Assembly (NCBI RefSeq): GCF_900141785.1
Contig: NZ_FQYP01000004.1
Coordinates: 248,001-312,000, forward strand
DNA: 64,000 nucleotides
DNA from: Aquimarina spongiae
GTDB taxonomy: Bacteria; Bacteroidota; Bacteroidia; Flavobacteriales; Flavobacteriaceae
Direction of reading: 5' to 3'
The translations under genes were made by a program, and so were the position numbers. This document shows positions 52,355-61,400 of this stretch, one piece after another. Every line of letters starts with the position of its first letter. Position 1 is the stretch's first letter. The notes under the pieces are model-generated. The model was not told the origin of the DNA. It made no database searches and saw nothing but the letters and a program-made list of their open reading frames with translations.

Positions 52355-52537
52355 ATGAAAGCAGTAAAGGGAATTGTAATGGGTATAGGAATAATGATTG
52401 GCACTGGGTTTTTTACCTCCTGCGAACAACCAGACGGGGTTAATGAATTTATCAACACTAATGAAGAAACCAGTAAAACAGAAAACACAACTTCTATAGT
52501 TTTACAAAAGGAACAAGACACTCTTGCTTTAAAATAA
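52355..52537 (+). CDS. Small lipoprotein, 60 residues
   Basis: The protein has a lipoprotein signal with lipobox FFTSC (about residues 20-24) and a short polar tail rich in Asn, Glu and Thr (NTNEETSKTENTT). The only cysteine is the lipidation site. No family is recognised. It is divergent from the surface nuclease gene and converges with an EEP gene, with 9 bases between the stops. Confidence 0.55.
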   Translation: MKAVKGIVMGIGIMIGTGFFTSCEQPDGVNEFINTNEETSKTENTTSIVLQKEQDTLALK

Positions 52538-52546
52538 GGGGAAGAA

Positions 52547-53518
52547 TTAGTTTATTTTTAGTTGGATGTACACAGGAAAATGATCGCTATATCCTCCCAG
52601 GTATTTTCTTCCGATATAGGTTCTAAAGGGATTTCCTTTATAGCGCCCTTTGTAGATTTTTAGAAAATCCTTATCAAAGATAGCGGCATTAGAAAAACTG
52701 TGTTTCCCTTTTTCATATCTATGGAAATTATGACTGAAAATGATTTGGTCGAACAAGTTCCATTGACTGCGATAGTTCAAACTACCTTGATAACGGGTTA
52801 GTAAACGTTCCATAGGATTAAACAAATCCTCTTGTACCAAATGTTCTTTTATACTTTCACTATAAGGGTCGTCGTTGAAATCCCCCATGATGATGATTTT
52901 TGCTTCAGGATCTTCTGCCGTTATTTCTGAGATTATTTCTCGATTTTTATCGGCGGCAGCAACACGCTTATATGAGGTAAGTGCTGCTCCATCCCTTCTC
53001 GAGGGCCAATGATTGACCAAGATGTGAATTTTTTCATTATTCAAAAGTCCAGTGACTTTGAGAATATCTCGAGTATAATCCCTTTCGCCGTTTTGATTAT
53101 TCACCATAAGAGGAATAGCTTCAGAATCCAGAACTTCAAAATAGTCTTTTAGATATAGAAAGGCGACATCGATTCCTCGCTCATCTGGAGAGTTGTAATG
53201 TACAATGCCATAGTTTTTATTCTTGAGGTGTTTGGTTTGTATCAAATCTTCAAGAACCTTTTTGTTTTCAACTTCTGCGACACCTACCAAAACAGGTGGT
53301 CTTCGGGTTTTTGAAAACCCAATATTAGAAATTACATTTCCTAGCTTAAAGATTTTCTTTTCGTATCGTTTGCGGTTCCAGCCTTTTTCAGAATCTGGTA
53401 AAAAATCCTCATCCAATGTATTGGGGTCGTCTGTTACATCAAAGAGATTTTCTAAGTTATAAAAAGCAACAGTATAGTGATTCGTTTCTTTTTTTTGAAA
53501 GTAGTTTTTTCTACTCAT
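52547..53518 (-). CDS. EEP-family nuclease/phosphatase, paralogue of the 37-kb gene
   Basis: The 323-residue protein keeps all EEP motifs: FYNLENLFD, AEVENKKVLEDL, RGIDVAFLY, NHWPSRRDG, MGDFNDDPYS, and YSDHFPVY. It is clearly related to the protein at 37.3-38.3 kb. The N-terminus (MSRKNYFQKKETNHY) lacks a signal peptide, so unlike its paralogue it may act in the cytoplasm. It is divergent from hflX. Confidence 0.87.
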   Translation of the reverse strand: MSRKNYFQKKETNHYTVAFYNLENLFDVTDDPNTLDEDFLPDSEKGWNRKRYEKKIFKLGNVISNIGFSKTRRPPVLVGVAEVENKKVLEDLIQTKHLKNKNYGIVHYNSPDERGIDVAFLYLKDYFEVLDSEAIPLMVNNQNGERDYTRDILKVTGLLNNEKIHILVNHWPSRRDGAALTSYKRVAAADKNREIISEITAEDPEAKIIIMGDFNDDPYSESIKEHLVQEDLFNPMERLLTRYQGSLNYRSQWNLFDQIIFSHNFHRYEKGKHSFSNAAIFDKDFLKIYKGRYKGNPFRTYIGRKYLGGYSDHFPVYIQLKIN

Positions 53519-53575
53519 AGCGCTTATTTTTTAACAAACTGATCAAGACTTAGGACTCCACGTATATAAAAGTCG

Positions 53576-53583
53576 TATTTTTG
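53576..53583 (+). promoter_or_regulatory. hflX promoter, -7 element
   Basis: TATTTTTG fits TAnnTTTG, about 57 bases before the start codon. No clear -33 TTTG is present. Confidence 0.45.
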
Positions 53584-53639
53584 TAGCCTTATCAAAAGCA
53601 CAATATAGTAAATTAAGAGAAAGAGATCATTTTTAGTAA

Positions 53640-54848
53640 ATGTTAGAACGTAAGGAAATTGCATACGAGAAAACGGTTTTAATAGGAATTGTTACCAAAA
53701 ATCAGGATGAGGACAAGCTCAATGAGTTTTTAGACGAACTGGAGTTTCTTACCTATACTGCCGGAGGAGAAGTGGTAAAAAGATTTACCCAGAAAATGGA
53801 TATTCCTAATTCTAAAACCTTTATCGGGACAGGAAAGATGGATGAGGTAAAAGCCTACGTAGAAGAAAATGAAATTGGGACTGTAGTTTTTGATGACGAA
53901 TTAACCCCAGCGCAATTACGTAATATCGAGCGTATCCTAAAAGCAAAGATCATAGATAGAACCAATCTGATCTTGGATATTTTTGCGCAACGTGCTCAAA
54001 CCAGTTATGCTCGTACCCAAGTAGAACTAGCTCAATATCAATATTTACTACCGAGACTTACCGGTTTATGGACGCACTTAGAGCGACAACGAGGAGGTAT
54101 TGGTATGCGTGGTCCGGGTGAAACCGAGATTGAAACAGACCGTCGTATCGTAAGAGATCGTATTTCTTTGTTAAAAAAGAAACTACAAACCATAGACAAG
54201 CAAATGGCTACCCAAAGAGGGAATCGAGGGAAACTAGTACGTGTTGCTTTGGTAGGATATACCAATGTAGGAAAGTCTACCCTGATGAATGTAGTTGCCA
54301 AAAGCGAGGTGTTTGCAGAAAATAAATTGTTTGCTACGCTGGACACTACAGTACGAAAAGTAGTGATTGGTAACCTTCCATTTTTGTTGAGTGATACGGT
54401 TGGATTTATAAGAAAATTACCTACCCAGTTAGTAGAGAGTTTTAAAAGCACCTTGGATGAGGTACGTGAGGCAGACCTTTTGTTACATGTTGTAGACATT
54501 TCTCACCCACAGTTTGAAGATCATATAGAATCGGTAAATAAGATTCTCGGAGAAATTGATTGTACAGAAAAACCCACTATCATGGTGTTTAACAAGATCG
54601 ACGCATATGAGTATGAAACGATTGCTAGCTACGATCTTACTACCGAGAGAACTAAGGCTCATTACACCTTGGATGAGTGGAAACAAACCTGGATGAATAA
54701 AATAGGGGATAATGCGCTATTTATTTCTGCGATTCATAAAGGAAATATCGATGAGTTCAGAAAACGAGTATATAAAGAAGTAAGAGATATTCATGTTACC
54801 CGATTCCCGTATAATAATTTTTTGTATCCTGAGATCGTAGAGGAGTAA
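53640..54848 (+). CDS. hflX: Ribosome-associated GTPase HflX
   Basis: The 402-residue protein has the HflX N-terminal region (FIGTGKMDEVK, DDELTPAQLRNIE) and the signature GPGETEIETDRR. The GTPase motifs are GYTNVGKSTL (G1), DTVGF (G3) and FNKID (G4). HflX rescues or splits stalled 70S ribosomes under stress. Its stop codon directly abuts the stop of the convergent DUF3078 gene. Confidence 0.96.
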   Translation: MLERKEIAYEKTVLIGIVTKNQDEDKLNEFLDELEFLTYTAGGEVVKRFTQKMDIPNSKTFIGTGKMDEVKAYVEENEIGTVVFDDELTPAQLRNIERILKAKIIDRTNLILDIFAQRAQTSYARTQVELAQYQYLLPRLTGLWTHLERQRGGIGMRGPGETEIETDRRIVRDRISLLKKKLQTIDKQMATQRGNRGKLVRVALVGYTNVGKSTLMNVVAKSEVFAENKLFATLDTTVRKVVIGNLPFLLSDTVGFIRKLPTQLVESFKSTLDEVREADLLLHVVDISHPQFEDHIESVNKILGEIDCTEKPTIMVFNKIDAYEYETIASYDLTTERTKAHYTLDEWKQTWMNKIGDNALFISAIHKGNIDEFRKRVYKEVRDIHVTRFPYNNFLYPEIVEE

Positions 54849-55880
54849 TTAAAACTCATAATTCAACCCTAACCCAATAACTTCTCTGATCTGAAAAGCA
54901 CTGGTGGCGTTATCATCATAGATGGCCTGAAAAGCAAAACTACCGGTGATATATTTATTCACTACTAGGTTTAGATTGAGCGTATAATCAATATCAATAT
55001 TAGCAGGATCTTCGATATAGTTCGAGTAGAGGTTCAACAAGTTTTCCATGGTTACATTTTTGAATAACTTAAATTTGGCGTAGGCTGCCAAAGATCCCCC
55101 AAATTCGAACCTGGAACTCTCTCCAGCATCCACACCAAAATAATCCCCATCTACATAATCTGGACCACTGGTAAACTGATCATCTACAAAAATCATACGA
55201 ACGGTAACCGGAGCGATGTTGAGGTTAAGATCGTCACTTTTTTTCCACAGCAAACCAGGACCGATCTGTATAAAAGCAGGGGAGAAAAAGTGAGTCTCTT
55301 CAGTACGGATAGTCTCATCGGTATCTGGGTCTTTGCTAAATCGATATCCTTTGGCAAACTGTGATCTAAAATTCACAAAGAGTGAGTAATTCCAAAACCC
55401 TTCGCCAATACGCTGACCGATACGGGAATTGAACTCTATTCGGTCATTGGTTTTGCGTGCAAAGTTCTCTCCTCTTAAAAAAGTGAGCCCGTAATCTGCC
55501 AAAATCTTGTTATCCCAGGTAAAACTCTTTTTCTTGTAATTAAATTCATAGTTCAGCACCGTATTTCCGGCAACATTAGAGGTTCCCCCACCTTGCCAAT
55601 CAAAATTAAATGCCGATTGGTTAAACAGTAAAGAGAATTTTGCTTTGGTTTTCCAGCCTACCTGTTCTGGGGGTTTGGTTTTTTTTGGTTTGATCTCCTT
55701 TAGTTTTTGTTCTAAAACTATAATATTGAGTGTGTTAGGAGTATTTTTAAGTAAGCTGTCTAAGGACCTTTTTAGTTCTACCTGAATAGAATCCAGATAT
55801 ACTTTTTTTTCTCCCTCCTCTTGAGCTGCAGATTCTATGGTGTAAAAGACAAGAAAAAAAACTACCAAAAATCGGTTCAT
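54849..55880 (-). CDS. DUF3078 outer-membrane-type protein (first of two)
   Basis: The start was set at MNRFLVVFF, giving a signal peptide (ESAAQ). The 343-residue protein has a Lys/Pro-rich segment (about residues 60-75, EIKPKKTKPPE) and then regular amphipathic beta-strands with FSLLFNQSAFNFDWQGGG typical of DUF3078, ending in GLGLNYEF. It is probably an outer-membrane barrel of unknown cargo. A clear promoter lies at 55908-55939. Confidence 0.85.
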   Translation of the reverse strand: MNRFLVVFFLVFYTIESAAQEEGEKKVYLDSIQVELKRSLDSLLKNTPNTLNIIVLEQKLKEIKPKKTKPPEQVGWKTKAKFSLLFNQSAFNFDWQGGGTSNVAGNTVLNYEFNYKKKSFTWDNKILADYGLTFLRGENFARKTNDRIEFNSRIGQRIGEGFWNYSLFVNFRSQFAKGYRFSKDPDTDETIRTEETHFFSPAFIQIGPGLLWKKSDDLNLNIAPVTVRMIFVDDQFTSGPDYVDGDYFGVDAGESSRFEFGGSLAAYAKFKLFKNVTMENLLNLYSNYIEDPANIDIDYTLNLNLVVNKYITGSFAFQAIYDDNATSAFQIREVIGLGLNYEF

Positions 55881-55907
55881 ATATTCCTTTGTTGCAGGGT
55901 AGAAAGG

Positions 55908-55939
55908 CAAATATACAGGATGCCGTTGGCTTTTTCAAA
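55908..55939 (-). promoter_or_regulatory. Bacteroidota promoter of the first DUF3078 gene
   Basis: On the minus strand TTTG (55939-55936), 20 bp, then TATATTTG (55915-55908). The start codon follows about 28 bases after the -7 box. Confidence 0.75.
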
Positions 55940-55999
55940 CCTTTATCCTATGGTAATCAATAAAATATAAAGGGAATTCGATTATATTCGTTGATATAA

Positions 56000-56446
56000 A
56001 TGAAAAGCATGTCCAGTAAATCAGATATAAAATTGATAAAAGCCAAAATCGAAGACAAGGATTTTTTGTTTGATTTACGGAAACAAACGATGGTCGAACA
56101 TTTAGAAAAGTCAGGACTGTTTTTGTCTGATGAAGAACATAGAAAGCGAGTTGATAAAAGCTTCGAAAACTCTTTTTTGATTTTGTACCAAGAGCATCGG
56201 GCAGGGTTATTGAAATATGAAGAAAACGAAGCTCTGTTAGAAGTTCTTCAAGTACAAATACTACCTAAGTATCAAAATAAAGGAATAGGAAAGCAAGTAT
56301 TGCAATACTTGTTTGAAAAAGAAAAGATCATACAGTTGAAAGTGCTAAAAGATAATCCTGCAAAAAACCTCTATGCAAGATTAGGTTTTATAACCGTGGG
56401 AGAGGATGAGCACGAGTATCATATGGAAAGAGCATGTAGAAAATAG
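56000..56446 (+). CDS. GNAT-family N-acetyltransferase
   Basis: The 148-residue protein has the GNAT acetyl-CoA loop (ILPKYQNKGIGKQVLQYLF, about residues 87-105) and a C-terminal LYARLGF strand-turn. The substrate is unknown. It stands alone on the plus strand between two DUF3078 genes on the other strand. An alternative start at 56009 would remove three residues. Confidence 0.85.
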   Translation: MKSMSSKSDIKLIKAKIEDKDFLFDLRKQTMVEHLEKSGLFLSDEEHRKRVDKSFENSFLILYQEHRAGLLKYEENEALLEVLQVQILPKYQNKGIGKQVLQYLFEKEKIIQLKVLKDNPAKNLYARLGFITVGEDEHEYHMERACRK

Positions 56447-56465
56447 TCTTCAAATTTTACCATCA

Positions 56466-56495
56466 AAAAACCCGATTTGATCAAATCAAACCGGG
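56466..56495 (-). terminator. Terminator of the second DUF3078 gene
   Basis: A stem CCCG-A-TTTGA with TCAAA-C-CGGG and a 5-base loop has a T-run on the minus strand. It lies 31 bases past the stop at 56526. Confidence 0.75.
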
Positions 56496-56525
56496 TGATA
56501 TTGTAAAGGAATCTGTTAGGAGCTA

Positions 56526-57473
56526 TTAGAAAGAATAGCTTAAACCAAGATTCCAGAAAGATTGTAAATCGTTATCTGTTGTCTCAAGAGTTGGTAAAAC
56601 AGCAGGAGGAGGAACAGCCGCAGCAGCTTGTGCCAAAGCAAAATTAAATGCCTCTTGTTTGTTGCTTCTTAAACCAAAATCAAATCCTACTCCAATAGCT
56701 TTCCATAAAGTGTATGAGAATGAGTTGGTCCACGTCCAGTTAGAATAATCAGCATCTTCATAACTTAAGAAAGCGGATAAATTGGTTTTGAAATTGATAG
56801 CCCCAATTTTACGGGTGTAGTCTGCAACCACTTTGGCACCCAAAGAAGATTCGTATTGTGTAGCACCATCACTGAATACAAAATTGTAGTTAAGGGGGTG
56901 TACTACCACAACTAAATCTTTGATTGGCGTCCAGGTAGCACCCACACCAAGATCCAAATATCCAGGATTATTAAAGTTATTAAGAAGTGTGGTTCTGTAT
57001 TCTCCCAATGTAGATACAGCAAGAGTTTCGGTTAACTTGTACCCAAACAAAGAAGTTACTGTAAACACATCTACTGCTTCTCTAAATTCATCGCTATCCG
57101 TAGGGTCGTCTTCGTTATCCAGTTTTACCCAAGAGAGATTGATATTAGCACTGTTTCTCCAGAAATATTTTTCTTGAATAAGGTTCGCATATGGGTTGAT
57201 GGTAATACCGATATTTCCTGAAGAGTTATTAGGAATTCCTTGAGCAAACCAATTGTTGAATTGCGAAATGCTTCCACCAATGGTACCAAAAGCTCCTATT
57301 CTCCATCCTGGCATAGCATCCAATTGCGCCTGAATTGCATTTACTCTTCCCTGAATCGCGGCAATAGAGTCTTTTTTCTTAGCTTGTTCTGCTTTTAGTT
57401 CCTCTGCCGTCTGCGCAGATAATGAACTAATTCCGAAAAATACGGCAGTAACTAAAATTAACTTTTTAATCAT
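56526..57473 (-). CDS. DUF3078 outer-membrane-type protein (second of two)
   Basis: The start was set at MIKKLILVTAVFFG, which gives a signal peptide (SSLSAQ). The 315-residue protein has a short coiled coil (EELKAEQAKKKDSIAAIQG), then DUF3078-type strands (GGSISQFNNWFAQGIPNNSSG) and ends with LGLSYSF. It resembles its neighbour at 54.8-55.9 kb in layout. Function is unknown. A -7 element (minus-strand TATCTTTG, 57568-57561) lies 88 bases upstream. Confidence 0.85.
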   Translation of the reverse strand: MIKKLILVTAVFFGISSLSAQTAEELKAEQAKKKDSIAAIQGRVNAIQAQLDAMPGWRIGAFGTIGGSISQFNNWFAQGIPNNSSGNIGITINPYANLIQEKYFWRNSANINLSWVKLDNEDDPTDSDEFREAVDVFTVTSLFGYKLTETLAVSTLGEYRTTLLNNFNNPGYLDLGVGATWTPIKDLVVVVHPLNYNFVFSDGATQYESSLGAKVVADYTRKIGAINFKTNLSAFLSYEDADYSNWTWTNSFSYTLWKAIGVGFDFGLRSNKQEAFNFALAQAAAAVPPPAVLPTLETTDNDLQSFWNLGLSYSF

Positions 57474-57651
57474 TGTAAATAGGTTTAAGTTTTGATTTTT
57501 CATGATAATTGTGGTTAATATCTAATGCAAGATAAACCAAAAACTAATTTAATCTGAGGGCAAAGATATTTTATGAAACGTTTTTTGTTTCGGATGTGTG
57601 AAGTCTAGAAGCGGTTTTTCGACAAAAAACCGAATTAACCGATAAAGTGAG

Positions 57652-58161
57652 TTACTTGCGTTTGTATAGAGGTACAGAAGAGCAAGCTTCGCCGTACATT
57701 ACACTCTTTGCAACCGGCTGTAGTTTTTGTATTAGTGCAATATAGGCGCCTTCGGGAACAGGTTTATTAGCGCAGCCTTTGATGATGAGAAATTTATCCT
57801 GATACGAGCTAAGATCAAGTTCAGCGATAATATCATTATAAAGAATGGTTTCCAGAGTTTCCAGAGAACCTACAGCCACTTTTTTTGCATAAGGAACGAG
57901 GGAGCTGGTTAATAAAAGATACGCCCAACCAGGGATAATGGCATCTGTAGAGCAGGTTAGCGCAATATATTGGTCTTTGTGCTGGCTCCAATCGTAATCG
58001 GCTACTTGTTTTCTGAAATCTTGCTCTCTAAGCAGTAAACCTTCAAACAACCAGTCTTTGATATCAAAAAGTATTCGTTTCCCTTCTGGATAAAAATCCT
58101 CAAGATCTACTGTAACCAGTTTTTGGTTATTCGCAACTCTATTTACAATTTCTTCAGCCAT
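57652..58161 (-). CDS. DUF2480 family protein
   Basis: The 169-residue cytoplasmic protein matches DUF2480 (VTVDLEDFYPEGKRILFDIKDWLF, IIPGWAYLLLTS, IIKGCANKPVPEGAYI). The family is usually encoded with suf genes in Flavobacteria; its role is unknown, perhaps in Fe-S metabolism. The start overlaps the thioesterase stop by one base (TAATG), so the two are translationally coupled. It is the last gene of the unit. Confidence 0.88.
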   Translation of the reverse strand: MAEEIVNRVANNQKLVTVDLEDFYPEGKRILFDIKDWLFEGLLLREQDFRKQVADYDWSQHKDQYIALTCSTDAIIPGWAYLLLTSSLVPYAKKVAVGSLETLETILYNDIIAELDLSSYQDKFLIIKGCANKPVPEGAYIALIQKLQPVAKSVMYGEACSSVPLYKRK

Positions 58162-58598
58162 TATTGATATCCTATTTTTTCAGACAGTTCTATTTTACTT
58201 TTTGCAAAATTACCGGTGCCAAATGCTATTTCTTTTCCGTCTTCATTATACAAAACAGATTCTGCTACAAACAGATTTCTGGATTTAAATTTCACTTTCC
58301 CCACAGCTTTCAAGGTTCCTTTGCTTGTAGGTCGAGTGATATTGATATTAAACGATGTGGTAAGCACAAAAGCATCTTCTACTATCGAATTTACAGCAAA
58401 AAAGGCAGCATCATCCAGTAATTTAAAATACACCGAGCCGTGTATGGCTCCCAAAGCATGAAAATACTTGTTGTCTATATCTAGTCCTATTTCAGCAATC
58501 CCATCGCCAATCTTTGCTGTAGTGGTATCAAATATCTTGGTGTTGACATTTGACTCCAAATACATCCTTTCTAATTTGCGATAGTGTTCTTTGTTCAT
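58161..58598 (-). CDS. PaaI-like hotdog thioesterase
   Basis: The 145-residue protein shows the hotdog pattern with GAIHGSVYFKLLDDAAFFAVNS (the HGG-type active-site turn reads HGS), ITRPTSKGTLKAVGKV and FGTGNFAKS. It should hydrolyse an acyl-CoA thioester. It sits 34 bp after the SufT-like gene, overlaps DUF2480, and belongs to the suf-associated cluster. Confidence 0.82.
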   Translation of the reverse strand: MNKEHYRKLERMYLESNVNTKIFDTTTAKIGDGIAEIGLDIDNKYFHALGAIHGSVYFKLLDDAAFFAVNSIVEDAFVLTTSFNINITRPTSKGTLKAVGKVKFKSRNLFVAESVLYNEDGKEIAFGTGNFAKSKIELSEKIGYQ

Positions 58599-58632
58599 GG
58601 ATTGCGATTAAGAATTTGAATGGGTGCTATTA

Positions 58633-58959
58633 TTATAGCATTCCCAACTCGAGCTTTGCTTCTTCACTCATTAAATCCTGTGACCAAGGCGGATCAAAAG
58701 TAAGTTCCATTTCTACATCGTTCACCGCATCCAAAGACTTTACTTTTTCTTGTACTTCCTGTGGTAAGGACTCTGCAACAGGGCAATTAGGAGAAGTAAG
58801 TGTCATAAGAATTTTTACATCATAATCCTCATTAACGAATACATCATAAATCAATCCCAGTTCATAGATGTCTACAGGAATTTCAGGATCGTAAATTGTT
58901 TTAAGGACTCTTACAATCTTTTCTCCCAGTTCATTTGTATTTATAACCGTTTCACTCAT
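58633..58959 (-). CDS. SufT-like (DUF59/MIP18) Fe-S assembly protein
   Basis: The 108-residue protein has the DUF59 core: LKTIYDPEIPVDIYELGLIYDV, MTLTSPNCPVAESLP with the conserved cysteine, and ELTFDPPWS. It helps maturation of Fe-S proteins. It lies between sufE and the thioesterase on the same strand, 45 bp after sufE. Confidence 0.92.
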   Translation of the reverse strand: MSETVINTNELGEKIVRVLKTIYDPEIPVDIYELGLIYDVFVNEDYDVKILMTLTSPNCPVAESLPQEVQEKVKSLDAVNDVEMELTFDPPWSQDLMSEEAKLELGML

Positions 58960-59004
58960 AGCTTTCTTTTAAGTCGATTTTGAAAGGATATACCTAACAA
59001 AAAA

Positions 59005-59427
59005 TTAATTCAATTGGGTTTGGTAGGCGATAGCATACATTTTTAGTTGCTTGATCATACTTACCAGTCCATTGGCTCGTGTAGGAGACAAATGTTCTTT
59101 TAACCCAATCTCGTCGATAAAGTCTGTATCCGCATCTATAATATCTTTGGGATGTTGTCCAGAAAATGCACGCACAAGAATTGCAATAATCCCTTTGGTA
59201 ATAATAGCATCACTATCCGCCGTGAAGTTTATTTTATCATCTTCCATTTCGGCATGAACCCATACCTTACTTTGGCACCCTTTTATGATATTATCTTCGG
59301 TTTTATACTTTTCATTAATTAATGGAAGTGATTTTCCCAATTCGATCATATACTCATAACGCTGCATCCAATCATCAAACATACTAAACTCATCAACAAT
59401 TTCTTCCTGAATTTCTTTTATCGTCAT
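59005..59427 (-). CDS. sufE: Cysteine desulfuration protein SufE
   Basis: The start was set at MTIKEIQEEI; the upstream codons to 59475 belong to the preceding gene's end. The 140-residue protein has the SufE pattern with catalytic Cys51 (IIKGCQSKVWV) and a C-terminal LSPTRANGL. It accepts sulfane sulfur from SufS and passes it to SufBCD. Its gene is separated from sufS by three secreted-enzyme genes. Confidence 0.94.
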   Translation of the reverse strand: MTIKEIQEEIVDEFSMFDDWMQRYEYMIELGKSLPLINEKYKTEDNIIKGCQSKVWVHAEMEDDKINFTADSDAIITKGIIAILVRAFSGQHPKDIIDADTDFIDEIGLKEHLSPTRANGLVSMIKQLKMYAIAYQTQLN

Positions 59428-59467
59428 TATACGCAAATTTTCAACAAAAGTACAACAAGATTCGTTG

Positions 59468-60178
59468 CTATTCAATACTTTCTGCTAATGATAAGATAGT
59501 ATTAACTAATGGTTTGATCTCTTCTGGAGGATTACCATGATCAAAACTCTTTGAAGTATACGTTTGTGAAGTAGTTATAATTTTTAGAGTAGCATGCAAA
59601 GCAGCATCAGTTGTTCTTTTGTCTGTTGGTGATACAAGCTTATCCAAAGCCTTTAGGTCTATAGTTTTAATGGTAGTGCTTAAGGTTTTCCAATCATTAC
59701 TTGAACACGCTTTTGAATCCAATTGCGTTGTTCTTCTATCTTTCGTTCTTTGTATAAATTCTTTATCAATAATTACTTTGAAATAAGCGCCCCGTGTACT
59801 GGCTTCGTAAATGATTTTAGACAGGTTTTCCTGAGAAGCGTTAGTTGAAGAGATAGTGTGTTGACCCAAAGGTTGGTTTTTTTCTTTTGAAAGCACCTTA
59901 ACCAAAGTGTATTGCAAAGAAGAGCCATCAGCCGGAGGTTTTTCGATTTTGGAAACTATCACTTCAAGCATATAATTATAGCCTTGTTCATAATCAAATC
60001 CTTTTATGTGATCATAAAAATAGGTCCACTCGTCGTTTACATTTTCTTTAATCAAAAGGCATTGTTGAGGTGCTACTCCTTCACAATCTACGAGGTGATT
60101 GGCAACGTACAGAGTTTGAGTGTCTTTGCAGGACATGATTAGAAATGTGAAACCAAAGGATATAATTAATCTTCTCAT
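59468..60178 (-). CDS. DUF4377 lipoprotein
   Basis: The start was set at MRRLIISFGF, giving a lipobox (LIMSC, Cys17). The 236-residue protein has a DUF4377 domain near its N-terminus (VANHLVDCEGVAPQQCLLIKE, EQGYNYMLEVIV), a second cysteine-rich stretch (KACSSNDWKTLS), and a C-terminal helical region. DUF4377 occurs in secreted META/HslJ-like proteins; its function is unknown. It begins four bases after the M43 protease stop, forming an operon. Confidence 0.8.
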   Translation of the reverse strand: MRRLIISFGFTFLIMSCKDTQTLYVANHLVDCEGVAPQQCLLIKENVNDEWTYFYDHIKGFDYEQGYNYMLEVIVSKIEKPPADGSSLQYTLVKVLSKEKNQPLGQHTISSTNASQENLSKIIYEASTRGAYFKVIIDKEFIQRTKDRRTTQLDSKACSSNDWKTLSTTIKTIDLKALDKLVSPTDKRTTDAALHATLKIITTSQTYTSKSFDHGNPPEEIKPLVNTILSLAESIE

Positions 60179-60182
60179 TTTC

Positions 60183-61190
60183 TTATGGGTTTTGAACAAA
60201 GCTGGCTCTTGGTCCGTCGTTGGCAAAAACTGCTCTCATTCTATCTTTTTGACCTTTTGTAAACATGTGCATACAGGCATCGTCAACATAATCCATATAA
60301 TTCATGGTCATGTCATTCGAATTACATCGAATGGTAGGATATGTGGGACATCCAAAATTTGGGTTGTCAGATAGGGGTGTGTCCTCAACCATATCATCCT
60401 GACTACAATCACCATCACCCCAAATATGGCGTAAATTTAACCAATGTCCAACTTCATGAGTGGTAGTGCGCCCTTTGTTGAAAGGATCGGTCACAAATCC
60501 GGTGGTGCCAAAGAACTGAGGAGAAACAACAATACCATCGGTTGTTAAGTTATCTCCAGGAAACTGAGCATATCCCAAAATACCTCCACCAATAGTACAT
60601 ACCCAGATGTTTAATTTTTTCTCTGGAGAAACAACATCTGATCCACCATTAGCGGTAAATTTCACTTGATCGTTTATACCCCATTCTTCTCGGGTAGAAG
60701 ATACCCGAATAATGCTGTCTAGTTTAAAATGAATATTAATATCAGCTGCAAAATCCGAAAACTCCTCCGGGATTTGGTTAATATCAGTATTAGATTTTGA
60801 AAAGTCCTGATTTAACACGGTGATCTGAGAAAGAATTTGATCATTACAGATATTCTCTTCTGGTTTGTTATATACCACATGCACGACTACGGGTATGGTT
60901 ATCGTATCCAGTGTTTTGAACAAGCCACTTTTCCGAAGTTCGATAAAAGCCTGACACTGTTTTTCTATAGTGTCCATTCTGGAAGTTAAATCGGGATTGG
61001 TAGTAATATGATTCCGTAGTACTTGCATAGTGCCACACCTTGTATTCATTTGGGTACTGGCAAGGGAAGAAGAAATTTTTGTGTTTTCTGCATCCATACA
61101 TTGTGGATCAGTATCCTCTTTTTTTTCTCGGGGGCATCCTAGAAACAATAGTATTGCTGCAAAGAAGCCGAACATCATTAGCTTTTTCAT
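60183..61190 (-). CDS. M43-family zinc metalloprotease lipoprotein (cytophagalysin/pappalysin type)
   Basis: The 335-residue protein has a lipobox (LFLGC, Cys19). The metzincin zinc site is HEVGHWLNLRH (His245, Glu246, His249, His255) and the Met-turn is MNYMDYVDD. The fragments NIWVCTIGGGILGYAQFP and TRCGT fit M43 proteases. It is likely exported and tethered to the cell envelope. It is followed at once by the DUF4377 gene, which could encode its partner or inhibitor. Confidence 0.9.
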   Translation of the reverse strand: MKKLMMFGFFAAILLFLGCPREKKEDTDPQCMDAENTKISSSLASTQMNTRCGTMQVLRNHITTNPDLTSRMDTIEKQCQAFIELRKSGLFKTLDTITIPVVVHVVYNKPEENICNDQILSQITVLNQDFSKSNTDINQIPEEFSDFAADINIHFKLDSIIRVSSTREEWGINDQVKFTANGGSDVVSPEKKLNIWVCTIGGGILGYAQFPGDNLTTDGIVVSPQFFGTTGFVTDPFNKGRTTTHEVGHWLNLRHIWGDGDCSQDDMVEDTPLSDNPNFGCPTYPTIRCNSNDMTMNYMDYVDDACMHMFTKGQKDRMRAVFANDGPRASFVQNP

Positions 61191-61342
61191 GGTTAAGAGT
61201 ATTGTGATTATGTAACGAAAAAATCAGTGTTTTGTTTTCGGTGTTAACAGAAACAAAACAATATTTAACAATCTGAATTACAATTTGTTAATACGAAGTC
61301 GGTTCTTATATAATTTACTAAATTATGAAGTGAAATCCAATA

Positions 61343-61366
61343 AAAAAGAGGGAGACAAACTCCCTC
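61343..61366 (-). terminator. Terminator of the hydrolase gene
   Basis: A perfect 7-bp GC-rich stem GAGGGAG/CTCCCTC with 5-base loop is followed on the minus strand by six T. It separates the hydrolase from the M43-DUF4377-sufE unit. Confidence 0.85.
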
Positions 61367-61400
61367 ATTCTTACGTACGAAAAATATATTTTCGATGAAA

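Noticed and set aside
52160..52429. Minus-strand frame of 89 codons upstream of the surface nuclease
   Set aside because: It overlaps the small lipoprotein gene and has no coherent signal or domain.
54038..54499. Long minus-strand frame opposite hflX
   Set aside because: It lies inside the conserved GTPase coding sequence and shows no domain of its own.
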